Part shown: positions 55,191-62,713 of the stretch, in pieces
How the letters are laid out: the number at the start of each line of letters is the position of its first letter
Numbering within the stretch: position 1 is the first letter of the stretch
Assembly: GCF_030160275.1 (NCBI RefSeq)
Contig: NZ_BSOA01000034.1
Coordinates: 62,001-126,000, forward strand
Source: Dyella flagellata
Lineage (GTDB): Bacteria > Pseudomonadota > Gammaproteobacteria > Xanthomonadales > Rhodanobacteraceae
Length of the DNA: 64,000 bases
Direction of reading: 5' to 3'
Made by a program: the position numbers and the translations under genes
The notes under the pieces: model-generated
Seen by the model: only the letters and a program-made list of their open reading frames with translations
Database searches by the model: none
What the model was told of the DNA's origin: nothing

Positions 55191-57323
55191 TCAGGGTGCC
55201 GCAGGTGCCCCCACGCCACAATGCTTCTCCAGCAACTGTTGCTGCACATCGTGCGCCGCCTGCCCATCGAGTGGGTGCAGTCGTGCATAACTGCCGTCCG
55301 TATGCAGTTCCCAGGTGGTGGTGTTGTCGAGCAGGTACAGATCGAGTTCCTTGCGGATGCGTGCGCGTAGTTTCTTGTCCTCGATCGGAAAGCCGGTTTC
55401 CACGCGGCGGTCCAGGTTGCGTTCCATCATGTCCGCGCTCGCCAGATACATGCGTTCGTCGCCGTCATTGGCGAACCAATACACGCGGCTGTGCTCAAGG
55501 AAGCGGCCGACAACGGAGCGCACGCGGATGTTCTGCGAAACGCCCGCAATGCCCGGACGCAGGCAGCACATGCCGCGCACCAGCAGGTCCACCTTTACGC
55601 CGGCCATGCTGGCCTTGTACAGCGCGCGGATCACCTTTGCGTCAGTGAGCGCATTGATCTTGATGATCATGTGCGCTGGCTTGCCGGCTTCGGCATGAGC
55701 GGTTTCGCGCGCGATCAGGTCCAGCAACGATTTCTTCAGCGTGAAAGGCGCATGCAGCAGTTTCTTCATCTTCAACAGCTTGCCCATGCCGGTGAGCTGG
55801 CTGAAAAGCTTGTGCACGTCCTCGCACAGCGCCGGATCGGAGGTAAGCAGGCTGTAGTCGGTGTAAAGGCGCGCGTTGCCGCTGTGATAGTTGCCGGTGC
55901 CCAGGTGCGCGTAGCGCTGCAGCTTCTGGCCTTCGCGGCGCTGGATCAGCATCATCTTGGCGTGCGTCTTCACGTCGACCACGCCATAAATCACCACCGC
56001 GCCGGCCTGCTGCAGGCGCTGCGCCAGGCTCAGGTTGGACTCCTCGTCGAAGCGGGCGCGCAGTTCCACCACCGTGATCACTTCCTTGCCGGCCCGCGCG
56101 GCTTCCACCAGGGCATCCACGATTTCCGAAGTGGCGCCGGTGCGATACAGCGTCTGTTCGATGGTGAGCACGTCCGGGTCCTTCGCGGCCTGGCGCACCA
56201 GATCCACCACCGGCGCAAACGATTCGTACGGGTGCAGCAGCAGGACGTCCTGCTTGTTGATCACCTGGAACAGGTCCTCGGCTTTCTTCAGCGCCTTGGG
56301 AATCGCCGGCACGAACGGCGGATACTGCAGGTGCGGGCTTTGGCTGCGGTTGATGATGCCGAACAGGCGGGTGAGGTTCACCGGGCCGTTGACTTCATAC
56401 AGCTCCATCTCGGTCAGGCCGAACTGCTTGAGCAGGTAGTCGGTGAGTTTCTTCGGACAGTTGTCGGCCACTTCCAGGCGCACGGCATCGCCGAAGCGGC
56501 GCGAGAACAGCTCGCCGCGCAGGGCACGGGCGAGGTCGTCCATTTCTTCCGGATCGATCGTGAGGTCGGCGTTGCGGGTGAGGCGGAACTGATAGCAGCC
56601 GCGCACTTCCATGCCGGGGAACAGCTCTTCGGCATGAGCGTGGATGATCGAGGACAGCAGCACGTAATTTTCGCCGCCTTCGCAAACATCGTCCGGTAGG
56701 CGCATGATGCGTGGCAGTACGCGCGGCGCCGGCAGGATGGCCAGGCCCGAATCGCGCCCGAACGCGTCCACGCCTTCCAGCTCGACGATGAAGTTGAGGC
56801 TCTTGTTGACCAGCAGCGGAAACGGATGGGTGGGGTCCAGGCCGATCGGCGTCATCATCGGTGCCACTTCCTGGCGGAAGTAGCGCTGCACCCAGCGCTT
56901 CTGCGCCGGCGACCAGTTTTCGCGGCGAACGATACGTATGCCGTGCCCGTCCAGTTCCGGCAGCACGCGCTCGTTGAGGATCGCATATTGGCGCGCGATC
57001 TGGCGATGGGCGATCTCGCTGATCTCGCTCAGCGCCTGCTTGGGCGGGATGCCGTCGGGACCCACGATCTCGTGCCCGAACGCGAGCTGGCTTTTCAGGC
57101 CTGCCGCACGGATCTCGAAGAATTCATCCATGTTGCTGGAAAAAATCAGCAGGAACTTCAAGCGTTCGAGCAGCGGGGTGCGCTCGTCCAGCGCCTGCTC
57201 CAGCACGCGGTTGTTGAATTGCAGCTGCGACAGTTCGCGGTGGATGTAATGCGCTTTGTCGTTGAGGTCGACCGCCGGCGCGGCTTCTGCGGTTTCCGTG
57301 TTGGGCAGGGTGGCTGCGGACAT
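55191..57323 (-). CDS. ppk: Polyphosphate kinase 1
   Basis: This 710-aa enzyme makes polyphosphate from ATP reversibly. The N-terminal domain has YIHRELSQLQFNNRVLEQAL and FSSNMDEFFEIRAAGLKSQL; the phospholipase-D-like catalytic domains contain VDVKTHAKMMLIQRREGQKL with the phospho-accepting histidine, and HLGTGNYHSGNARLYTDYSL. DRRVETGFPIEDKKL closes the protein. The ATG at 57323 has GAGG six bases upstream and gives typical length; the frame stays open to 57431. A Pho-box-like element lies about 100 bases upstream at 57424-57442. No exopolyphosphatase gene is adjacent. Confidence 0.94.
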   Translation of the reverse strand: MSAATLPNTETAEAAPAVDLNDKAHYIHRELSQLQFNNRVLEQALDERTPLLERLKFLLIFSSNMDEFFEIRAAGLKSQLAFGHEIVGPDGIPPKQALSEISEIAHRQIARQYAILNERVLPELDGHGIRIVRRENWSPAQKRWVQRYFRQEVAPMMTPIGLDPTHPFPLLVNKSLNFIVELEGVDAFGRDSGLAILPAPRVLPRIMRLPDDVCEGGENYVLLSSIIHAHAEELFPGMEVRGCYQFRLTRNADLTIDPEEMDDLARALRGELFSRRFGDAVRLEVADNCPKKLTDYLLKQFGLTEMELYEVNGPVNLTRLFGIINRSQSPHLQYPPFVPAIPKALKKAEDLFQVINKQDVLLLHPYESFAPVVDLVRQAAKDPDVLTIEQTLYRTGATSEIVDALVEAARAGKEVITVVELRARFDEESNLSLAQRLQQAGAVVIYGVVDVKTHAKMMLIQRREGQKLQRYAHLGTGNYHSGNARLYTDYSLLTSDPALCEDVHKLFSQLTGMGKLLKMKKLLHAPFTLKKSLLDLIARETAHAEAGKPAHMIIKINALTDAKVIRALYKASMAGVKVDLLVRGMCCLRPGIAGVSQNIRVRSVVGRFLEHSRVYWFANDGDERMYLASADMMERNLDRRVETGFPIEDKKLRARIRKELDLYLLDNTTTWELHTDGSYARLHPLDGQAAHDVQQQLLEKHCGVGAPAAP

Positions 57324-57423
57324 GGCGTCCTCGATATAGGGTTTGCTGATCGGGCGATGCATGGATTTCATGGCTGGTGCGTAGCACCCAGCATGCCACG
57401 GCTTTGCCATAGTGCGGGGCCGC

Positions 57424-57442
57424 GTTGACATCGTTATGACAT
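57424..57442 (-). promoter_or_regulatory. Pho-box-like site upstream of ppk
   Basis: On the minus strand atgtcataacgatgtcaac contains two TGTCA repeats 11 bases apart, the arrangement of PhoB boxes (CTGTCAT, 4 bases, CTGTCAT). Both repeats have A instead of C at the first base. The site is about 100 bases ahead of the ppk start. Confidence 0.6.
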
Positions 57443-57479
57443 ACGTCGCGCAAAAAAACGCGCTTCAGGCTTCAAACAG

Positions 57480-58265
57480 TCAGGAAGCGTCACCCGCGAT
57501 GAGGTAATGACTAGGCGCAGCCCCCAGCGTACGCCGGAACGCCGCGGTAAAGGCGCTAGTGCTGCTATATCCAAGCTCCATCGCTACATGCGTCACCGAT
57601 TGTCCCCGACCCAGGCGCACCAGGGCGGCCATCAGGCACGCCTGCTGGCGCCAGGCGCTGAAACTCATGCCGGTCTGCTCGCGGAACAGGCGGGTGAAGT
57701 TGCGGCGGCTCATGTCGGCCTTGCGGGCCATGCTGTCGATATCGGCGTCCAGCGAAGGCGACGCCAGCAGTGACCGGCACAACTGCGCCAGCCGCGAGTC
57801 CTGCGGCAAGGGTGTATTGAGGGGCAGCGCCGGCATGCGGGCGATTTCCTGCACCAGCAGGCGCATCAGGTAGTCGTCGCGACTGTCGAGCGTGTACTCG
57901 GCGGGCAGGTCCACCGCTTCGGACAGTAGCGCGTGCAACAACGGCGATACGCTGATCACCGTGCAGCGTGTGGGCAGGCCAGCCTGGGTGGCAACTTCAG
58001 GGAGCACGTAGGCGCTACGCGTACTGGTCAGGCCGCCCATATGCACAGCATGGGAGACCCCGCCCGGAATCCACAGCGCACGGTAAGGCGGCACCACCCA
58101 GCTTCCCTCGCTGGTCATTACGGTGAGCACACCGGTGACTGCGTACAGGCATTGCGCGCGTTTGTGGTGATGACTGGGCAGGACCAGGCCGCCTGGATAG
58201 TCGTTGCCGGTGGCGACGACGTCGCGAGGTGTGTCCTCGTAGCTGACAACCCGTGTATTTCTCAC
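57480..58265 (-). CDS. AraC-family regulator with cupin sensor
   Basis: This 261-aa protein has an N-terminal cupin (residues ~20-110: GGLVLPSHHHKRAQCLYAVT, WVVPPYRALWIPGGVSHAVH) and a C-terminal AraC DNA-binding domain with two helix-turn-helix units (DIDSMARKADMSRRNFTRLF and SVTHVAMELGYSSTSAFTAA, ending FRRTLGAAPSHY). It is divergent from the MFS gene at 58381, and its start is a GTG with no clear ribosome site. A 10-base motif repeated at 21-base spacing lies in the 115-base gap, next to that start. It is probably the local regulator of the exporter. Confidence 0.92.
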   Translation of the reverse strand: MRNTRVVSYEDTPRDVVATGNDYPGGLVLPSHHHKRAQCLYAVTGVLTVMTSEGSWVVPPYRALWIPGGVSHAVHMGGLTSTRSAYVLPEVATQAGLPTRCTVISVSPLLHALLSEAVDLPAEYTLDSRDDYLMRLLVQEIARMPALPLNTPLPQDSRLAQLCRSLLASPSLDADIDSMARKADMSRRNFTRLFREQTGMSFSAWRQQACLMAALVRLGRGQSVTHVAMELGYSSTSAFTAAFRRTLGAAPSHYLIAGDAS

Positions 58266-58267
58266 AT

Positions 58268-58298
58268 TTGGCCCAATTTCGACAAAAGTTGACCCAAT
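58268..58298. promoter_or_regulatory. Candidate AraC operator: 21-bp direct repeat
   Basis: The motif ttggcccaat (58268-58277) recurs as ttgacccaat (58289-58298), nine of ten bases identical and exactly 21 bases apart, two helical turns. Such direct repeats are the usual binding pattern of AraC-family proteins. It lies between the divergent regulator and exporter genes. Confidence 0.65.
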
Positions 58299-58380
58299 GA
58301 TGCATGCAGGCCGTTCGTCGCTACTTTAAGGTGGCAACTACAGTCTGGCAATTTTTCCGCTTCCCCATCCCCGAGGGACT

Positions 58381-59592
58381 ATGCAGAACTCCGCCGTAAC
58401 GGCTTCGCTGCCGTCGACCGCCTCGCGCACGGACTACCCCATCCTGGGCGCGATCAGCTTTTCGCATCTGCTCAACGACATGATCCAGTCGTTGATTCTT
58501 GCCATCTATCCGCTGCTGAAAAGCGGCTTCCAGCTCAGCTTTGCCCAGGTGGGCCTGATCACGCTCACGTATCAGGTGACCGCTTCGCTGCTGCAGCCCC
58601 TGGTCGGCTTCGTGACGGATCGCAAGCCGATGCCTTACTCCCTGACGGTGGGCATGGGCTCCAGCCTGTGCGGCCTGCTGTTGCTGGCCACTGCGCCGAA
58701 TTTCCAAGTGCTGCTGGTGGCGGCCGCGCTGGTGGGAACAGGGTCCTCGGTGTTCCACCCGGAATCCTCGCGCGTGGCGCGCCTAGCTTCAGGCGGGCAG
58801 CATGGGCTGGCGCAATCGCTGTTCCAGGTCGGCGGCAATACCGGCTCGTCGCTGGGGCCGTTGCTGGCAGCGTGGATCATCGTGCCGCATGGGCGGGGCA
58901 GTATCGCCTGGTTTTCGCTGGCCGCGCTGTTGGCGATGGTGGTGCTGTTGCAGGTGGGGCGCTGGTACCGGCTGCATCACGTCAGCCGCAGCCAGGCGAT
59001 TCGCCACGTCCCCGGTGAAGCGTTGAGCCGCGGCAAGGTGGTCGTGTGCCTGGCTGTCCTGGGCTTGCTGATCTTCTCCAAGTATTTTTATCTCGCCAGC
59101 ATCAGCAGCTACTTCACCTTCTACCTGATGCACACCTTCGGCCTGTCGGTACAGGCCGCGCAGCTGCACCTGTTCGTGTTTCTGTTCGCCGTCGCGGTCG
59201 GTTCCCTGATCGGCGGCCCGGTGGGCGATCGGATCGGGCGCAAGTGGGTGATCTGGGTGTCGATCCTCGGCGTGGCGCCGTTCACCCTGGCCTTGCCGCA
59301 TGCCAACCTGTTCTGGACCGGCGTGCTGTCGGTGCTGATCGGCCTGATTCTGTCGTCCGCGTTTTCGGCGATTCTGGTTTATGCGCAGGAACTCATCCCG
59401 GGACGGGTAGGCATGGTCTCCGGCTTGTTCTTCGGCCTTGCCTTCGGCATGGCGGGCATCGGCGCCGCGGTGCTTGGGCGCGTGGCAGATGCCCATGGCA
59501 TCGGCTACGTGTATTCGCTATGCGCGTATTTGCCGTTGATAGGTGTGCTGGCGGTGTTTTTGCCGGATTTGGAACATCGTAGGCTGGGATGA
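58381..59592 (+). CDS. fsr: MFS exporter, fosmidomycin resistance (Fsr) type
   Basis: This 403-aa transporter has twelve predicted spans. It opens with ISFSHLLNDMIQSLILAIYP, LLKSGFQLSFAQVGLITLTY, which is highly typical of Fsr; VFHPESSRVARLASGGQHGL and FQVGGNTGSSLGPLLAAW follow. The central loop charges and GPVGDRIGRKWVIW motif of MFS are present. It probably exports fosmidomycin-like or other toxic compounds. The divergent AraC gene likely controls it. The last codons (RRLG) and the TGA are inside a dispersed palindrome starting at 59579, so the repeat has set the C-terminus. Confidence 0.9.
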   Translation: MQNSAVTASLPSTASRTDYPILGAISFSHLLNDMIQSLILAIYPLLKSGFQLSFAQVGLITLTYQVTASLLQPLVGFVTDRKPMPYSLTVGMGSSLCGLLLLATAPNFQVLLVAAALVGTGSSVFHPESSRVARLASGGQHGLAQSLFQVGGNTGSSLGPLLAAWIIVPHGRGSIAWFSLAALLAMVVLLQVGRWYRLHHVSRSQAIRHVPGEALSRGKVVVCLAVLGLLIFSKYFYLASISSYFTFYLMHTFGLSVQAAQLHLFVFLFAVAVGSLIGGPVGDRIGRKWVIWVSILGVAPFTLALPHANLFWTGVLSVLIGLILSSAFSAILVYAQELIPGRVGMVSGLFFGLAFGMAGIGAAVLGRVADAHGIGYVYSLCAYLPLIGVLAVFLPDLEHRRLG

Positions 59593-59646
59593 CAATCCCA
59601 GCTTTCCACACGGCATCCCGATGCTGGGATTGTCATCCCAGCCTAC
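59579..59646. repeat. Dispersed REP-like palindrome, copy 5
   Basis: This 68-bp copy runs from gtaggctgggatgacaatcc to the complementary arm ending cctac, nearly identical to copy 1 including the loop (gctttccacacgg). It contains the stop codon of the MFS gene, and is followed by a solo outer arm at 59653-59670. Confidence 0.88.
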
Positions 59647-59652
59647 ACGCTG

Positions 59653-59670
59653 GATCAGGGTATCCCTAAG
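59653..59670. repeat. Outer arm next to palindrome copy 5
   Basis: GATCAGGGTATCCCTAAG matches the arm at 54552-54569 at 16 of 18 positions. It includes the reverse-strand TAG stop of the ABC transporter gene. Confidence 0.65.
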
Positions 59671-61447
59671 CTAACGCCCCGGTCGATGCCAGGATCTGGC
59701 CATAAGTTCCACTGCGGACCATCCTGCCGCCCTCCAGCTCGAAGATCAGATCACAGTAGCGCAACGACTGGGTTCGATGCGCGACGACGAGTATGGTGCG
59801 GTCGCCTCGCAACTTGTTGAGCATCTCGACGATCTCGCTCTCGGTGGCGATGTCTAGCTCGCTCGTCGCTTCATCCATGATCAACACCGAAGCATCGCGA
59901 TACAGCGCTCGCGCTATGGCTAGCCGTTGTCGCTGCCCACCGCTCAAACGGCTGCCGCGCTCGCCAAGCCTTTCCTGAAGGCCGTTGGGGAAGGCGGCTA
60001 CGCACTGCTCCAGGCAGGCCTGCCGCACTGCCGTCTCCACACGCGCGATGTCGATTCGCTCGGTGGGGACGCCCAGTGCGATATTCTCCGCAAACGTTGC
60101 ATCGAGTAGGAATGCTTGCTGCGGCACATAGGCGATGGTGGAGCGCCACGCGTTCCAATTCGCGCTATCGAGCGTCGCTCCATCGACCGCGATGCATCCC
60201 GATTGCGGCGCGAGCAATCCACTGACCAGATCGAGCAAGGTCGTCTTGCCGGAACCGTTGCGCCCTATGAAGCCTACGACCGAGCCTGCGGGAATGACGA
60301 GCGAGACGTTCAGGAGCGCCGCCGGGCCGTCGGCTGCATAGCGAAAACACACCTCGTGCAAGCGTATTTCCTTGCGTGGTCTGCCGTGCCACATCGCCTG
60401 TTCCGTTTCGCTGGGAACCGGCGTCTCCTCAGGCGGGAAGCGGGGCATGTCGAGGTTGATGCTGACGAATGCGGGGTGATCGGCACGAATCTTTACCACC
60501 GAGGTAAACGCCTGGTGCAGCAACGGTAGCAGTCGATATGCGGCAAACCCGACGAAGCTCAATTGCGCCACCCACGGGCCAGTGGCACCGGCGCGGCTGC
60601 GAAAATATAGGGCGATGCCAACGAGGCAAATAACAGTCACGCATTCGAGGATATATCGCGGACTCTGCGAGACAGCAAAGATGCTGAATAGCGCGCGCGA
60701 GTACGCTCTGCATTGCCTGGCGAATCGCTGCACGAACAGCTCGCGCCCCTGCATCAGGAGGATTTCCTTGATGGCACCCAAACTTTCATTGACGGTGGCG
60801 ACCCGCTCGGCGCCATATCGGCCCGCGGCCTCTCCATTGCGCAGCAACTGCCCGCGGGCAAAGGCGTAAATCACCGCATAGATCACGCCCAGCCCCGCAA
60901 ATACGCCCACGGCGGTCGGGGCATTGAGCAACACGATGGAGGCGACGACGCAGAGGATCGTTACGGCATTCGCTATTAGTAGGAGTCCTTGCTGAAGCAG
61001 TCCTGATGTCACCCGCGCGGTTTCGTGCAGTACCTTGGTGGCGAGTACCGAGCTGTTGTTACGCAGATGGAACGCGTAGTCGCGTAACAAGTATCCATGG
61101 AACAGGCGAACGTAAAGCGTATCGCCGACCTGGTAAGCAAACCGATTGATGGCCAGCTGCCCGAATAGATTCACGACGTTCGATAGCAGGACCGTCCCGG
61201 CAAAGGCCACTCCCAAAGCGATCAGGAACGAAGTCTCGCTGCTGAACTCAAGGCGCCGGAAAATTGCTTGCAGGATCGCATTGTGGCGGATGATGTCCGG
61301 ATTCGCGAGCGCGGTGAAGAAAGGAACGACGGAGGCTATGCCGCCGACCGTACAGATGGCCATCACTACCGACAACAGTTGCAACCAGATCAGCCGCCAC
61401 TGCTGACGATGATCGAGCAGGCGCCAGAGAGCGAGTATCGTTGACAT
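59666..61447 (-). CDS. ABC exporter with fused membrane and ATPase domains
   Basis: This 593-aa protein has a six-span membrane domain (~1-310) and a C-terminal ATPase. Walker A is GRNGSGKTT, the signature is LSGGQRQRLAIARALYRDAS, Walker B is VLIMDEATSELD, and the switch histidine is in VVAHRTQSL. The fold is of the type seen in lipid, glycan-lipid (PglK-like) and peptide exporters. The adjacent glycosyltransferase, eight bases upstream in the same operon, suggests a glycan or glycolipid substrate. The stop codon lies in a repeat arm. Substrate unproven. Confidence 0.85.
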   Translation of the reverse strand: MSTILALWRLLDHRQQWRLIWLQLLSVVMAICTVGGIASVVPFFTALANPDIIRHNAILQAIFRRLEFSSETSFLIALGVAFAGTVLLSNVVNLFGQLAINRFAYQVGDTLYVRLFHGYLLRDYAFHLRNNSSVLATKVLHETARVTSGLLQQGLLLIANAVTILCVVASIVLLNAPTAVGVFAGLGVIYAVIYAFARGQLLRNGEAAGRYGAERVATVNESLGAIKEILLMQGRELFVQRFARQCRAYSRALFSIFAVSQSPRYILECVTVICLVGIALYFRSRAGATGPWVAQLSFVGFAAYRLLPLLHQAFTSVVKIRADHPAFVSINLDMPRFPPEETPVPSETEQAMWHGRPRKEIRLHEVCFRYAADGPAALLNVSLVIPAGSVVGFIGRNGSGKTTLLDLVSGLLAPQSGCIAVDGATLDSANWNAWRSTIAYVPQQAFLLDATFAENIALGVPTERIDIARVETAVRQACLEQCVAAFPNGLQERLGERGSRLSGGQRQRLAIARALYRDASVLIMDEATSELDIATESEIVEMLNKLRGDRTILVVAHRTQSLRYCDLIFELEGGRMVRSGTYGQILASTGALA

Positions 61448-61454
61448 GACCGGT

Positions 61455-62405
61455 TCAGAGGTGCCGGAGTCTGAGCGCGTAACGCGCCCGGCGCAGGACG
61501 TTCTGCAAGGATATTGGAGCCAGTGCCCGCATGCTCGCTTCTGCCGCGGTCAACCACCACCGACTGTAACGCCACGAGTAGTGCGGGCTCCCAAGCACTG
61601 TGGCAAGAGCGGATAGTTTGAATCCATGCACTGCCTGACTCCTCGCAAGGAATGCCGAAGCGATGGCGAGCCGCTTGCGCAAGATTGCCTGGGTGTGGGC
61701 GCCGGTGGCGTGTCGACGGATTTTCTTAAGCGCCTGTACGACGTCCTGGCAAGCACTCACATCGTCACAGCAGTGTTCTGTGTGGCGACGGACCATGACG
61801 AGCGGCTGATCGATACAATCTGCCGCGCCACGTAGCGCGAAACGCGCCTCAAGCTCGTAGTCACTGCACCATCGCATCGACTCGTCATACGGGCCGACCT
61901 CATCGAAGAAGTCCCGGCGGACCACTACGCTCGACTGAGCGATCGTGGTTTGAGCATTCATCAGGGCATCGATGATCCAGCCATCCGCCGCATTGAATTG
62001 CGGCGACCTGGGCAGGGGGTTCAGTGATGCGTCCACCATGCGGAATCCGGTGTAGCTCCATTTCCGGTCGCTGCTTGCACGCAGGGAGGCGATCTGTGTT
62101 TCCAGCTTGGCGGGAGCCCACAAGTCGTCGGTATCGAGGAAAGCGATGTATTCGCCGGACGCTTCACGTAACCCAGCGTTGCGGACGGCCGCGACGTTAC
62201 CGCAGTGCGAGAGCCGCAGTAGCTTGACTCGCGGTTGTTGCTGTTGCAGTTGGTGCAAGTACGCGATCGTTTCGCAGTCCGAGCCGTCATCGGCAAGAAT
62301 CAACTCCCAATCCGGAAAGGTCTGCGCGAAGACCGACTCGACCGCAGCGCGCAGATAGTGCAGGCGATTGAATATCGGCACGATGATGGAGACGACAGGT
62401 CGCAT
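61455..62405 (-). CDS. Family 2 glycosyltransferase
   Basis: This 316-aa GT-A protein begins VVSIIVPIFNRLHYLRAAVE, has WELILADDGSDCETI, the nucleotide-sugar motif YIAFLDTDDLWAPAKLE with its DxD-type residues, and a WCSDYELEARFAL acceptor segment. There is no membrane span, so it is probably a cytosolic or peripheral enzyme adding a sugar to a surface glycan. The ABC exporter gene follows seven bases downstream. No O-antigen polymerase, flippase or initiating transferase is present, so the pair is isolated from a larger cluster, at least in this window. Confidence 0.9.
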   Translation of the reverse strand: MRPVVSIIVPIFNRLHYLRAAVESVFAQTFPDWELILADDGSDCETIAYLHQLQQQQPRVKLLRLSHCGNVAAVRNAGLREASGEYIAFLDTDDLWAPAKLETQIASLRASSDRKWSYTGFRMVDASLNPLPRSPQFNAADGWIIDALMNAQTTIAQSSVVVRRDFFDEVGPYDESMRWCSDYELEARFALRGAADCIDQPLVMVRRHTEHCCDDVSACQDVVQALKKIRRHATGAHTQAILRKRLAIASAFLARSQAVHGFKLSALATVLGSPHYSWRYSRWWLTAAEASMRALAPISLQNVLRRARYALRLRHL

Positions 62406-62713
62406 GATGTTCCCCGATCAGGCTGGTCGGAGGACAGGCGGGGCGAATAGCGCGTCCCGGTGATTTCGCAGGCGCCGATATGTTTCTGGGCGTTCTTGGG
62501 CCGAGTTAGCCGGCATGTCGAAGGCCGGCGGATTCCCCGTTTTGAAAACTTTGGCGGTATGCATGGCCTAAGCCTCCATAACACGAAATGGAGTATACGT
62601 CACGCCAGGATGTGCGTAAATCTATGTATTTACATGGAATTTTTCACTGTCTCTAGGCCAGCCCTGGCCTCTATCGTCCATCCCGCTCCGCAAGGGAGCG
62701 GGATGGACATGTA
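62406..62713. other. Intergenic region with AT-rich promoter-like segment
   Basis: No gene is supported in these ~310 bases. Around 62600-62640 the DNA is unusually AT-rich (aaatctatgtatttacatgg), and this may hold the promoter of the leftward glycosyltransferase operon. The right part has the hairpin at 62676-62708. Confidence 0.45.
62676..62708 (-). terminator. Strong hairpin after the M16 peptidase gene
   Basis: The arms gtccatcccgctcc and ggagcgggatggac are perfectly complementary (14 bp) around a short gcaag loop, five bases after the peptidase stop. No T-run follows on the minus strand, so it may act as an mRNA-stabilising or Rho-assisted end rather than a classical terminator. Confidence 0.6.
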
